5,488 nucleotides of DNA from NCBI GenBank assembly GCA_018678395.1, contig JAHHMJ010000067.1, positions 1-5,488 on the forward strand, written 5' to 3'. This DNA is from Gemmatimonadota bacterium (GTDB lineage: Bacteria; Gemmatimonadota; Gemmatimonadetes; Longimicrobiales; Gaopeijiaceae). The notes beneath the pieces are model-generated. The model was not told where the DNA came from. It worked only from the letters and a program-made list of their open reading frames with translations, and made no database searches. This document shows, piece by piece, positions 1-5,488 of the stretch (position 1 is the first letter of the stretch; the number at the start of each line of letters is the position of its first letter). The position numbers and the translations under genes are program-made.

Positions 1-32
1 CCTGCAGCGTCACCATCACGCCGACGGGCTGA
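1..32 (+). CDS. Possible 3' end of an upstream gene (partial)
   Basis: Reading in the frame that begins at base 3 gives the nine residues CSVTITPTG followed by a TGA stop at 30-32. Every one of these codons ends in G or C, as in the confirmed genes of this window, and the alternating polar/hydrophobic residues would suit a terminal beta strand. The piece is far too short to assign a function, and an open frame this short can occur by chance. If real, the upstream gene ends 75 bases before the histidine kinase start on the same strand. Confidence 0.22.
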   Translation, partial: CSVTITPTG

Positions 33-96
33 TCCGATCGGTTACGACGGGTACGGGTCGGGGCGCACCGGCGTCCCGGCCCCACCCGATCCTTCC

Positions 97-107
97 TATC
101 TTCCCCC
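97..107 (+). promoter_or_regulatory. Candidate -10 element for leaderless transcription of the histidine kinase gene
   Basis: The hexamer TATCTT at 97-102 matches the TANNNT pattern of a housekeeping -10 element and is followed by five C residues and then directly by the ATG at 108. A transcript starting at or beside A108 would have no leader. This agrees with the absence of any purine-rich Shine-Dalgarno sequence in the 20 bases before the ATG. I see no convincing -35 hexamer about 17 bases upstream (around 74-79), so the call rests on spacing and the -10 match only. Confidence 0.35.
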
Positions 108-1886
108 ATGCCTCGCTCGTCCGGACGTGTACCCTTGCTCGCGGCTCTGCTGCTCGCACTCGCCGCCGCCCTCGCCGTGGCGCTGGTGCCGGCGGGGCTC
201 GCGCTCGACCGTCGCATCGACGAGGTGCTTCGCAGTACCGCGGTCGAGGACCTGGGTCGCGCCCCCATGATTCTGGAGGATCGCAACGCGGCGAGGGGCG
301 AGGCGCTGTCGATGCATGCCGTCTCGGTCGCGACCGTCCCGGGCCTCGCCGACGCGCTGGCCGAGGGTCGCACGGACGAGGCCGTCGCTCGGGCCTCGGA
401 GACCGCGGCGATGTACGGAGAGGAACCCGTTCTCGTCGCTCCGGACGGCACCCAGGTCGCGGGGCCACCGGTCCCGGGCGAGGCGCTGGACGCCGTACGA
501 CGAGGCGAGACGCCCGTCCGGTTCGTCTATGACGCCGGCATGCCGCGCAGCCTCGCACTCGCTCCATTGGGAGCGCCGGGGGAGTGGAGGGGCGCGGCCG
601 GCACGTCGAGCGCGATGGACGAGGCCATGGTGACGACCCTCGCCGCTCTCGCCCGAGCGGACGTCACCCTGCTCGGGGCCGATGGCGCGCTCGTCGCCTC
701 GACCCTCGACGCCGAGGGGGCCGAGCGGATCTCGCTGGCGCTGGCAAGCGCGTCGCGCCGCGCCGCATCGGACAAGGTCGACGAGCTGGAGATGCCCGGA
801 ACCGACTCCGGTACCTGGGTGGCCGTGGCCCCGGTGGCGGACGCGGGTACGGTGGTCTTCTCCCGAGCCGTCGCCGACGAACTCGCGGTCCTGCCGGGCG
901 TGCGGCGAAGCGCTCTGCTCGCCGGGACCCTCACCCTGGTGCTGGCGCTGGCGGTCGGCGGCATCGTCGCGCTGGCGCTCGTGCGCCCGGTCGGCGGCCT
1001 CGCCACCGCCGCGGGCCGCGTCGCGGAGGGGGATTTCGCCGCGCCGGTCCCGTCCTCACCCATCGAGGAACTCGACCGGCTGGCCGTCGCTTTTCGATCG
1101 ATGCGAGAGAGCCTCCAGAGCCGACTGGCCGAGCTGGCAACCGCGAACTCGGCGCTCGAGGATCGTCAGCAGCGGCTGCACGAGCTGCAAGCCGAGCTGA
1201 TCCGTCAGGACCGGCTGGCTTCGAGCGCGCGCATGGCGGCCGAACTCGCGCACGAGATCCGCAATCCGGTGGCCAACGTCCGCAACTGTCTCGAGGTCGT
1301 TCGGCGCGGTCTCCCGGCCGACAGCGAAGGGGTCGCCTTCGCGGACATGGCGATCGACGAGCTGCTACGCATGCACGAGCTGGCCGAGCAACTCCTGGAT
1401 CTGAACCGCCCGGTCGATCCGGAGGCCGGCGATTGCGATCCGCATCACGTGGCCACCCAGGTTGCGACGCTCGCCGGCGTCGGCGCCCCCGCGGTAACCG
1501 TCGAGGTTCACGCCCCCCACGCACCGGTCCGGGCGGCCATTCCCCCGGACGCCCTGAAGCAGGTGCTCTTCAACCTCGTTGAGAACGCGCGTGAAGCGGC
1601 CGGCGAGAAGAGCGTGATCGAAGTCGCCGTCGAGGCTCGGGACGCACGGGTGACCCTCACGGTGTCCGACCGGGGTCCGGGTCTGGCCCCCGAAGTGAAG
1701 GCGCGCATCTTCGATCCGTTCTTCACGACGAAGGAGGCGGTGACCGGGGTCGGGCTGGGGTTGTTCGTCGCGGAGGGACTGGTCCGCCGCCACGGCGGGC
1801 GCATGGACGCCGACAACCGCGAGGACGGCCCCGGAGCACGATTCCGGGTCGAACTGCCGCGGACGACTGAAGGCGACGTCGGATGA
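108..1886 (+). CDS. Membrane-bound sensor histidine kinase (two-component system, NtrB/HisKA type)
   Basis: This 592-residue protein is a complete transmembrane sensor kinase that should autophosphorylate and pass phosphate to the regulator encoded next to it. A hydrophobic segment at residues 8-33 and a second at about 268-292 enclose a roughly 235-residue extracytoplasmic region (34-267). Its spacing and pieces such as ADVTLLGADGALVASTL look like a Cache-type sensor, but I cannot assign a ligand. A HAMP-like linker follows at 293-340 and a probable coiled coil at 336-370. The HisKA phosphoacceptor is His382 in HEIRNPV. The ATP-binding domain has an N box (Asn489, Glu492, Asn493), a G1 box DRGPG (521-525), an F box FDPFFTTK (535-542) and a G2 box GVGLGL (547-552), all intact. 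The start is the first ATG after an in-frame stop at 30-32, with no alternative start between them, and it places the first membrane helix at the N-terminus. No ribosome binding site precedes it. It overlaps the regulator gene by four bases. Family is certain; the signal is unknown. Confidence 0.95.
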   Translation: MPRSSGRVPLLAALLLALAAALAVALVPAGLALDRRIDEVLRSTAVEDLGRAPMILEDRNAARGEALSMHAVSVATVPGLADALAEGRTDEAVARASETAAMYGEEPVLVAPDGTQVAGPPVPGEALDAVRRGETPVRFVYDAGMPRSLALAPLGAPGEWRGAAGTSSAMDEAMVTTLAALARADVTLLGADGALVASTLDAEGAERISLALASASRRAASDKVDELEMPGTDSGTWVAVAPVADAGTVVFSRAVADELAVLPGVRRSALLAGTLTLVLALAVGGIVALALVRPVGGLATAAGRVAEGDFAAPVPSSPIEELDRLAVAFRSMRESLQSRLAELATANSALEDRQQRLHELQAELIRQDRLASSARMAAELAHEIRNPVANVRNCLEVVRRGLPADSEGVAFADMAIDELLRMHELAEQLLDLNRPVDPEAGDCDPHHVATQVATLAGVGAPAVTVEVHAPHAPVRAAIPPDALKQVLFNLVENAREAAGEKSVIEVAVEARDARVTLTVSDRGPGLAPEVKARIFDPFFTTKEAVTGVGLGLFVAEGLVRRHGGRMDADNREDGPGARFRVELPRTTEGDVG

Positions 1887-3232
1887 CCGGGCGGCGCCAA
1901 CTGCTCGTCGTCGACGACGATCGCACCTTCCGCCTCTCCACGGCCCAGCTGCTCCGTCAGGACGGACACGAGGTCGAGGTGGCGGCGGACGCCGCCGAGG
2001 CCGTGGCCCTCCTCGAGACGAGACCGTTCGACCTCGTGCTGCTGGATCTGCGCATGCCCGGCATGGACGGGCTGACGGCACTCGAGGTTCTTCGCACCCG
2101 CGGGCTGCGGACACCGGTTCTGATGATCAGCGGTTTCGGTACGATCGACACGGCTGTCGAGTCCCTCCACCGCGGCGCGGACCATTTCCTGTCGAAGCCG
2201 GTCGACCCCGACCTGCTCTCGGCCAAGGTCTGGGAGCTCCTCGAGCGGCGGCCAGCCGAGTCTCGGGTGCACGAGGGTGCGCTCGGGTCGATGGTCGGGC
2301 ACTCGGAGCCGATGCGCGAAGTCTTCGGAGCCGTGCGGAAGGTCGCCCCGACCGACACCACGGTGCTCGTCCAGGGCGAGACCGGGACCGGGAAGGAACT
2401 CCTCGCCCGCGCGGTCCACGACCTGTCCGCTCGGGCGTCCGGGCCCTTCATCGCCGTGAACTGCGCCGGTCTGGCCGAGGGCGTCCTCGAAAGCGAGCTC
2501 TTCGGGCACGTCCGGGGCGCGTTCACCGGCGCGACGAGCGATCGGGCGGGGCTCTTCGCAGCGGCCGACGGAGGCACGTTGTTCCTGGACGAGGTCGGGG
2601 ACGTCAGCCTCGCTCTGCAGCAGAGGCTGTTGCGGGTTCTGCAGGAGCGGGAGATCACCCCCGTCGGTTCGTCCCGTCCGCGGGCGGTCGACGTGCGGGT
2701 CGTCGCGGCCACCCATCGCAACCTCCGCGCCGAGGTGGACGCGGGCCGTTTCCGCGAGGACCTCTACTACCGGCTCGACGTCTTCCGCATCGAGGTGCCG
2801 CCGCTGCGAGAACGACGCTCCGACCTCCCTCTCCTGGTCGAGGCGGCCCTGGTCCGGCTCCGGGAGCGCAGCACCACCACCGCACCGACGATGTGTTCGC
2901 CATTGGCGATGCGGCTCCTGCGCGCCCACTCGTGGCCCGGCAACGTCCGCGAGCTCTTCGCGGTCGTGGAGAGCGCCGCCATACGCGCGGCCGGCCCCCG
3001 AATCGAAGCGCAGCATCTTCCCCCCGCCATCCGCGATCCGGCCGGGTCCGGTGGCGGTCGCAGCGAGGGGCGGTATCGGGGTGGAGGCACGGACGACGAA
3101 CGCTCCACCATCCTCGCCGCGCTTCACGAAACGGGCGGCTCACGCAGCCGGGCGGCCGAGCTGCTCGGGATGAGTCGGACGACCCTGTGGCGCCGCATGC
3201 GGGAGTTCGGTCTGACCGCCGACGACGACTGA
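1883..3232 (+). CDS. NtrC-family sigma-54-dependent response regulator
   Basis: This 449-residue regulator has the full NtrC layout. The receiver domain (about 1-120) has acidic residues Asp11/Asp12, the phosphoacceptor Asp55 in LLDLRMPG, Ser83 and Lys105. The AAA+ domain (about 137-365) has Walker A GETGTGKE (165-172), the sigma-54 contact loop GAFTGA (212-217), Walker B LFLDE (233-237), the ATHRN sensor I region (276-280), a REDLYYRL arginine-finger region (291-298) and WPGNVREL (351-358). A Fis-type helix-turn-helix follows at about 405-442 ([16 protein letters not shown]). A glycine- and arginine-rich linker of about 20 residues (387-404) joins the last two domains. With the intact GAFTGA loop it should remodel sigma-54 RNA polymerase at enhancer-dependent promoters once phosphorylated. 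The ATG lies inside the kinase stop (ATGA), giving translational coupling, with GAAGG at 1869-1873 nine bases upstream as a plausible ribosome site. The kinase partner is clear from the overlap; target genes are not, since no -24/-12 promoter is evident in either intergenic region of this window. Confidence 0.96.
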   Translation: MTGRRQLLVVDDDRTFRLSTAQLLRQDGHEVEVAADAAEAVALLETRPFDLVLLDLRMPGMDGLTALEVLRTRGLRTPVLMISGFGTIDTAVESLHRGADHFLSKPVDPDLLSAKVWELLERRPAESRVHEGALGSMVGHSEPMREVFGAVRKVAPTDTTVLVQGETGTGKELLARAVHDLSARASGPFIAVNCAGLAEGVLESELFGHVRGAFTGATSDRAGLFAAADGGTLFLDEVGDVSLALQQRLLRVLQEREITPVGSSRPRAVDVRVVAATHRNLRAEVDAGRFREDLYYRLDVFRIEVPPLRERRSDLPLLVEAALVRLRERSTTTAPTMCSPLAMRLLRAHSWPGNVRELFAVVESAAIRAAGPRIEAQHLPPAIRDPAGSGGGRSEGRYRGGGTDDERSTILAALHETGGSRSRAAELLGMSRTTLWRRMREFGLTADDD

Positions 3233-3267
3233 CCGAGAGCGGGACTGCATCCGATTCCCGGATCCGT

Positions 3268-3283
3268 GCGAACCCCTGTTCGA
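3268..3283 (+). promoter_or_regulatory. LexA-like palindrome upstream of the fasciclin gene
   Basis: The sequence CGAACCCCTGTTCG at 3269-3282 is a perfect inverted repeat of five bases around a four-base spacer. Its half-sites are those of the Gram-positive type SOS box (CGAAC-N4-GTTCG), with a further matching A at 3283. It ends 31 bases before the fasciclin ATG, where an operator could act. The spacer bases CCCT do not follow the usual preference of the Bacillus box, and no SOS gene is next to it. It could instead be a chance palindrome, a site for another dimeric regulator, or part of a promoter. Confidence 0.35.
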
Positions 3284-3314
3284 GCAACCCACATTCCTCG
3301 ACAGGGAGAGATCC

Positions 3315-4145
3315 ATGTCTTCGACCGCATTCCGTTCCCTCGTCGGCGCCGCGCTCCTCTTCGCGACCGTCGCGAGCGCCCCCGCCGCCGCCCAGCACGA
3401 CGACATCGTCGAAACCGCCGTGGCCGCGGGAAGCTTCAACACGCTCGCCGCGGCCCTCGATGCGGCCGGCCTCATCGAGACCCTCGAGGGAGATGGGCCC
3501 TTCACCGTCTTCGCCCCCACGGACGAGGCCTTCGCGGCGCTGCCCGCCGGCACCGTCGAGTCGCTGCTGGAGCCGGGCAACCGCGACGCACTGATCTCGA
3601 TCCTGACCTACCACGTCGTCCCGGGTCGGGTGACCGCCGAGCAGGTCGTCGAGCTCGACCGAGCCACCACCGTGAACGGCGCGGAGGTCCGGATTTCGGC
3701 CACCAGGTCGGGGGTGCGCATCAACGACAGCAACGTGATCACGACCGATGTGCTGGCGAGCAACGGGGTCATCCACGTGATCGACCAGGTCCTGCTTCCG
3801 CCGGAGACCGAGACCGCCGGCGCCGAGCCGATGTCGCGGCGCGAGCGCCGAGACGCCCGGAGCGCCATGGATCTCATGGCGCTCGCGATCGACCGCGGCG
3901 TGCCGCTCTTCAACGACGGACACGTCGGCAGCACCGCCGCGATCTACGAGATCGCGACCCGGTCGGTGCTGGCCGGGAACCTCGATCTGCCCCGGACGGT
4001 AACGCGCGCACTCGAGCGCGGGGTCGCCGAAGCCGAGCGGACGCACGATCTTCGCGACCGCGCCTGGGTGTATCGGCGTGCCATGGACCGCGCGCTCGAC
4101 GCACTCGAGGGCCGGATGCGGATGGCCGTGCGCGATCGGCATTGA
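3315..4145 (+). CDS. Exported fasciclin (FAS1) domain protein with a C-terminal helical extension
   Basis: The 276-residue product starts with a signal peptide: an Arg at position 7, a hydrophobic core at about 9-20 and a likely signal peptidase I site after APAAA (cleavage near 26/27). There is no lipobox cysteine, so it should be secreted or periplasmic rather than a lipoprotein. Residues 28-162 form one FAS1 domain, recognised by [15 protein letters not shown], the motif [15 protein letters not shown] (63-77), the conserved YHVVPGRV (99-106) and the closing strand [19 protein letters not shown] (142-160). FAS1 domains mediate adhesion and protein or matrix contacts. Residues 163-276 are not FAS1: they are charged, mostly helical, and include [17 protein letters not shown], which looks loosely TPR-like. 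AGGGAG at 3303-3308, six bases before the ATG, is a clear ribosome site. The gene stands alone, 82 bases after the regulator and before a strong hairpin. Its neighbours to the right are a SigK/RskA-like pair, suggesting it may be a target of that sigma factor. Confidence 0.92.
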   Translation: MSSTAFRSLVGAALLFATVASAPAAAQHDDIVETAVAAGSFNTLAAALDAAGLIETLEGDGPFTVFAPTDEAFAALPAGTVESLLEPGNRDALISILTYHVVPGRVTAEQVVELDRATTVNGAEVRISATRSGVRINDSNVITTDVLASNGVIHVIDQVLLPPETETAGAEPMSRRERRDARSAMDLMALAIDRGVPLFNDGHVGSTAAIYEIATRSVLAGNLDLPRTVTRALERGVAEAERTHDLRDRAWVYRRAMDRALDALEGRMRMAVRDRH

Positions 4146-4189
4146 GCATCACCCACGCGGGTACGGTGCCCGACGGGCCGCGCCGGAGC

Positions 4190-4225
4190 GCCGGGTCGAC
4201 GTCCCCTCGGGGCCGTCGATCCGGC
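4190..4225 (+). terminator. Strong hairpin between the fasciclin gene and the sigma factor gene (terminator-like)
   Basis: Positions 4190-4206 and 4209-4225 are inverted repeats of 17 bases. They match at all positions except T4202/C4213 (mismatch) and G4195/T4220 (a G-U pair in RNA). In RNA the tip would open to a CTCG loop at 4206-4209, leaving 15 paired positions in a 16-position stem. The stem lies 45 bases after the fasciclin stop and 31 bases before the sigma factor ATG. No run of T follows (CTTCCGCATCGTTTCG), so it is not a textbook intrinsic terminator. It may still end or protect the fasciclin transcript, or act as an operator or attenuator for the sigma gene. Confidence 0.5.
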
Positions 4226-4247
4226 TTCCGCATCGTTTCGTAGAGCT

Positions 4248-4256
4248 GGAGTGAGG
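4248..4256 (+). promoter_or_regulatory. Ribosome binding site deciding the sigma factor start
   Basis: GGAG at 4248-4251, within the purine-rich GGAGTGAGG, lies five bases before the ATG at 4257. The other possible starts fit less well: the GTG at 4251 would overlap this site, and the GTG at 4266 has its nearest GGGAG only two bases away. Confidence 0.55.
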
Positions 4257-4886
4257 ATGGGAGCTGTGGAATCGACACCCGATCCCGTGGTCGATCTGGA
4301 TCGCTGGAAAGCGAGCCGTCGCACCGCCGATCCGCCGAGAGACCAGACGCCGCTCGCGCGGCTCTCGCGCGACGAGCCGGGCGCCGTCGCGGCCTGCGTG
4401 GATGCCTACGGGCCGTTCGTGCGCGCCCTGGCTCGGCGCCTCCTGCCCGAGGGCACCGAGGTGGACGACGTCGTACAGGACGCCATGGTCGACGTCTGGA
4501 GATCGGCCGGGTCGTTCGATCCCGCCCGCGCCTCCGACCGAGGCTTCGTGGCCATGATCGCCCGCCGACGCATCATCGACCAGCGCCGCCGCCAGGACCG
4601 GCGCATCGCGACCGTGCCCATGTCGGACGAGCGGGACCGTCCGTCCGGTGAGTACGAGCGCACGCTCGGACGCGTCGCCGCGCACCCGGCGGTGCGTGCA
4701 CTCCAGCAGCTGACCGGTGACCGCCGACGGTGGATCGTCATGGCGGTGATCGAAGGCTATTCCCACCGCGACATCGCCCGGGCGACGGAAACGCCGCTGG
4801 GCACGGTGAAGTCGGGCATTCGGCGGGGACTCGCCGAGATGCGCGCATGGATCACCGAACACGCACCACACGAGGACACACCATGA
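4257..4886 (+). CDS. ECF-type RNA polymerase sigma factor, SigK-like by context
   Basis: This 209-residue protein (211 if the GTG at 4251 is used) has the two-domain layout of extracytoplasmic-function sigma factors. Sigma region 2 spans about 40-112, with the core-binding stretch EGTEVDDVVQDAMVDVW (65-81) and the promoter-melting/-10 recognition stretch FVAMIARRRIIDQRRRQ (97-113). A short linker (about 114-145) leads to sigma region 4 at about 149-196, whose helix-turn-helix is GYSHRDIARATETPLGTVKS (167-186). It lacks regions 1.1 and 3, as expected, and the N-terminal 35 or so residues are an unconserved-looking charged extension. It should direct RNA polymerase to a small set of promoters when released by its anti-sigma factor, encoded immediately downstream with a four-base overlap (ATGA at 4883-4886). 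The closest group is suggested by the RskA-like partner and adjacent fasciclin gene, a pairing known for SigK; sequence alone supports ECF sigma factor firmly but the subgroup only tentatively. Confidence 0.93.
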   Translation: MGAVESTPDPVVDLDRWKASRRTADPPRDQTPLARLSRDEPGAVAACVDAYGPFVRALARRLLPEGTEVDDVVQDAMVDVWRSAGSFDPARASDRGFVAMIARRRIIDQRRRQDRRIATVPMSDERDRPSGEYERTLGRVAAHPAVRALQQLTGDRRRWIVMAVIEGYSHRDIARATETPLGTVKSGIRRGLAEMRAWITEHAPHEDTP

Positions 4887-5488
4887 GCAGCGACCGCCAG
4901 GAACTCGAAGCCCTGCTGGTCCAGCGAGCCGTCGAAGGACTCGACGAAGCCGAGGCGCGTCGACTCGAGCGGCTCCTCGCCGAGCACCCCCACGTCGACG
5001 CCGAGTGGGTGGACCGGCTGATCGGAGAACTCGACGCCGCCACGCTGGACGACTCGGAGGAGTCACTCCCGGCCGGGCTGCGCCGGCGCCTGATCGAATC
5101 GATGCCAGGGGCCGCCGCCACGAACGGGCCCGCTGAGGTCGGGTCCGCAGGTGCCGGGCCCTCGCAGGCGATCACGGCCGGCAAACCGGCGCAGGGCGCG
5201 GCGTGGATCCGTCGCGTCCCGGGATGGAGCGGGTGGTTGGCGGCGGCCATCGTCGCCGGCATCTGGCTCGGCAGCGGTCCGGACACCCCGGCACCACTCG
5301 ATTTCCCGTCCGTGGCCTCCCTCTCGGACGCGGTGGTCGCGCAGTGGGCGCCCGGAGGCGACGAGACCGGATCGGACGTATCGGGTGAGGTCGCCTGGAG
5401 CGCGAGCCGCCAGGTGGGCGTGATGCGTCTCCGAGGTCTCGCGGTGAATACGCCCGGTGAGTTCCAGTACCAGCTGTGGATCTTCGAT
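4883..5488 (+). CDS. Membrane-anchored anti-sigma factor, RskA-like (3' end outside window)
   Basis: The frame is open from the ATG at 4883 to the window edge, giving 202 residues without the C-terminus. It starts inside the stop of the sigma gene (ATGA), with GAGG at 4872-4875 seven bases upstream as ribosome site. Residues 1-73 are acidic and helical (ELEALLVQRAVEGLDEAEAR), consistent with a cytoplasmic sigma-binding domain. I see no HxxxCxxC zinc motif and no cysteine at all in the visible part. An Ala/Gly/Pro-rich linker (about 74-107) leads to a single membrane helix at about 115-132. The part beyond, including SGEVAWSASRQVGVMRLRGLA and the ending QYQLWIFD, matches my recollection of the extracytoplasmic domain of RskA-type anti-sigma factors. 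The role would be to hold the adjacent sigma factor inactive at the membrane until an outside signal triggers its removal, in known systems by stepwise proteolysis. The family call is good; the signal is unknown. Confidence 0.88.
   Translation, partial: MSSDRQELEALLVQRAVEGLDEAEARRLERLLAEHPHVDAEWVDRLIGELDAATLDDSEESLPAGLRRRLIESMPGAAATNGPAEVGSAGAGPSQAITAGKPAQGAAWIRRVPGWSGWLAAAIVAGIWLGSGPDTPAPLDFPSVASLSDAVVAQWAPGGDETGSDVSGEVAWSASRQVGVMRLRGLAVNTPGEFQYQLWIFD

Noticed and set aside
60..83. Possible hairpin GGGGC/GCCCC before the kinase gene
   Set aside because: Only five base pairs with a 14-base loop and no T run; common by chance at this GC content.
584..1582. 332-codon open frame on the plus strand inside the kinase gene
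   Set aside because: It is an out-of-frame shadow rich in Arg, Gly and Pro. The kinase frame carries the membrane helix, HAMP and HisKA motifs across the same bases.
1508..3127. 539-codon open frame on the minus strand
   Set aside because: It lies antisense to the end of the kinase and most of the regulator, both of which have every family motif intact. Long antisense frames are expected in very GC-rich coding DNA, and its protein is rich in Arg, Gly and His without recognisable domains.
3249..3263. ATCCG/CGGAT stem after the regulator gene as a terminator
   Set aside because: Five base pairs with a five-base loop and no T tract; too weak to call a terminator.
2655..4142. 495-codon open frame on the minus strand
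   Set aside because: It runs antisense to the regulator C-terminus, the intergenic gap and the whole fasciclin gene. It shows low-complexity Arg/Gly-rich composition and no domain.
4168..4178. Small GCCC-GAC-GGGC stem, with a nearby ACCC/GGGT stem at 4151-4162
   Set aside because: Four-pair stems are expected by chance in GC-rich intergenic DNA; the 4190-4225 hairpin is far stronger.
4251..4256. GTG at 4251 as the sigma factor start
   Set aside because: The GTG overlaps the GGAG ribosome site, which is well spaced for the ATG at 4257; it would add only two residues, so it is noted as an alternative rather than chosen.

Overview
The window is very GC-rich, with strong G/C preference at third codon positions. 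It holds four complete protein genes and one gene cut by the right edge, all on the + strand. No RNA gene, CRISPR array, insertion sequence or phage gene is visible. The anti-sigma protein, with its short helical N-terminus and an extracytoplasmic domain ending in a QYQLWIFD-type strand, resembles proteins I associate with Planctomycetota such as the Phycisphaerae. Other GC-rich phyla (Gemmatimonadota, Myxococcota and relatives) cannot be excluded from this fragment. The organism is free of obvious mobile DNA here, and the region looks like ordinary chromosome.

Layout. Positions 1-107 hold a possible C-terminal tail of an upstream gene (stop at 30-32) and a short leader with a -10-like TATCTT next to the first ATG. 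Positions 108-3232 are a two-gene operon with a 4-base ATGA overlap: a membrane-bound sensor histidine kinase and an NtrC-type sigma-54-dependent response regulator. Positions 3233-3314 are a short intergenic region with a LexA-like palindrome (CGAAC-N4-GTTCG). Positions 3315-4145 encode an exported fasciclin (FAS1) domain protein with an extra C-terminal helical region. Positions 4146-4250 are intergenic and contain a long, nearly perfect hairpin at 4190-4225. Positions 4257-5488 are a second ATGA-coupled pair: an ECF sigma factor and its membrane-anchored RskA-like anti-sigma factor, truncated at the window edge.

How the parts fit. The first pair should sense an extracytoplasmic signal, pass phosphate from His382 of the kinase to Asp55 of the regulator, and switch on sigma-54 promoters; no such promoter is visible in this window. 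The second pair should form a sigma/anti-sigma switch across the membrane. A secreted fasciclin protein beside a SigK/RskA-like pair recalls the mycobacterial SigK regulon, whose best-known products (MPT70, MPT83) are fasciclin-domain proteins. The most interesting hypothesis here is that the same regulatory partnership exists in a different phylum, with the exported FAS1 protein as a target of the neighbouring sigma factor.
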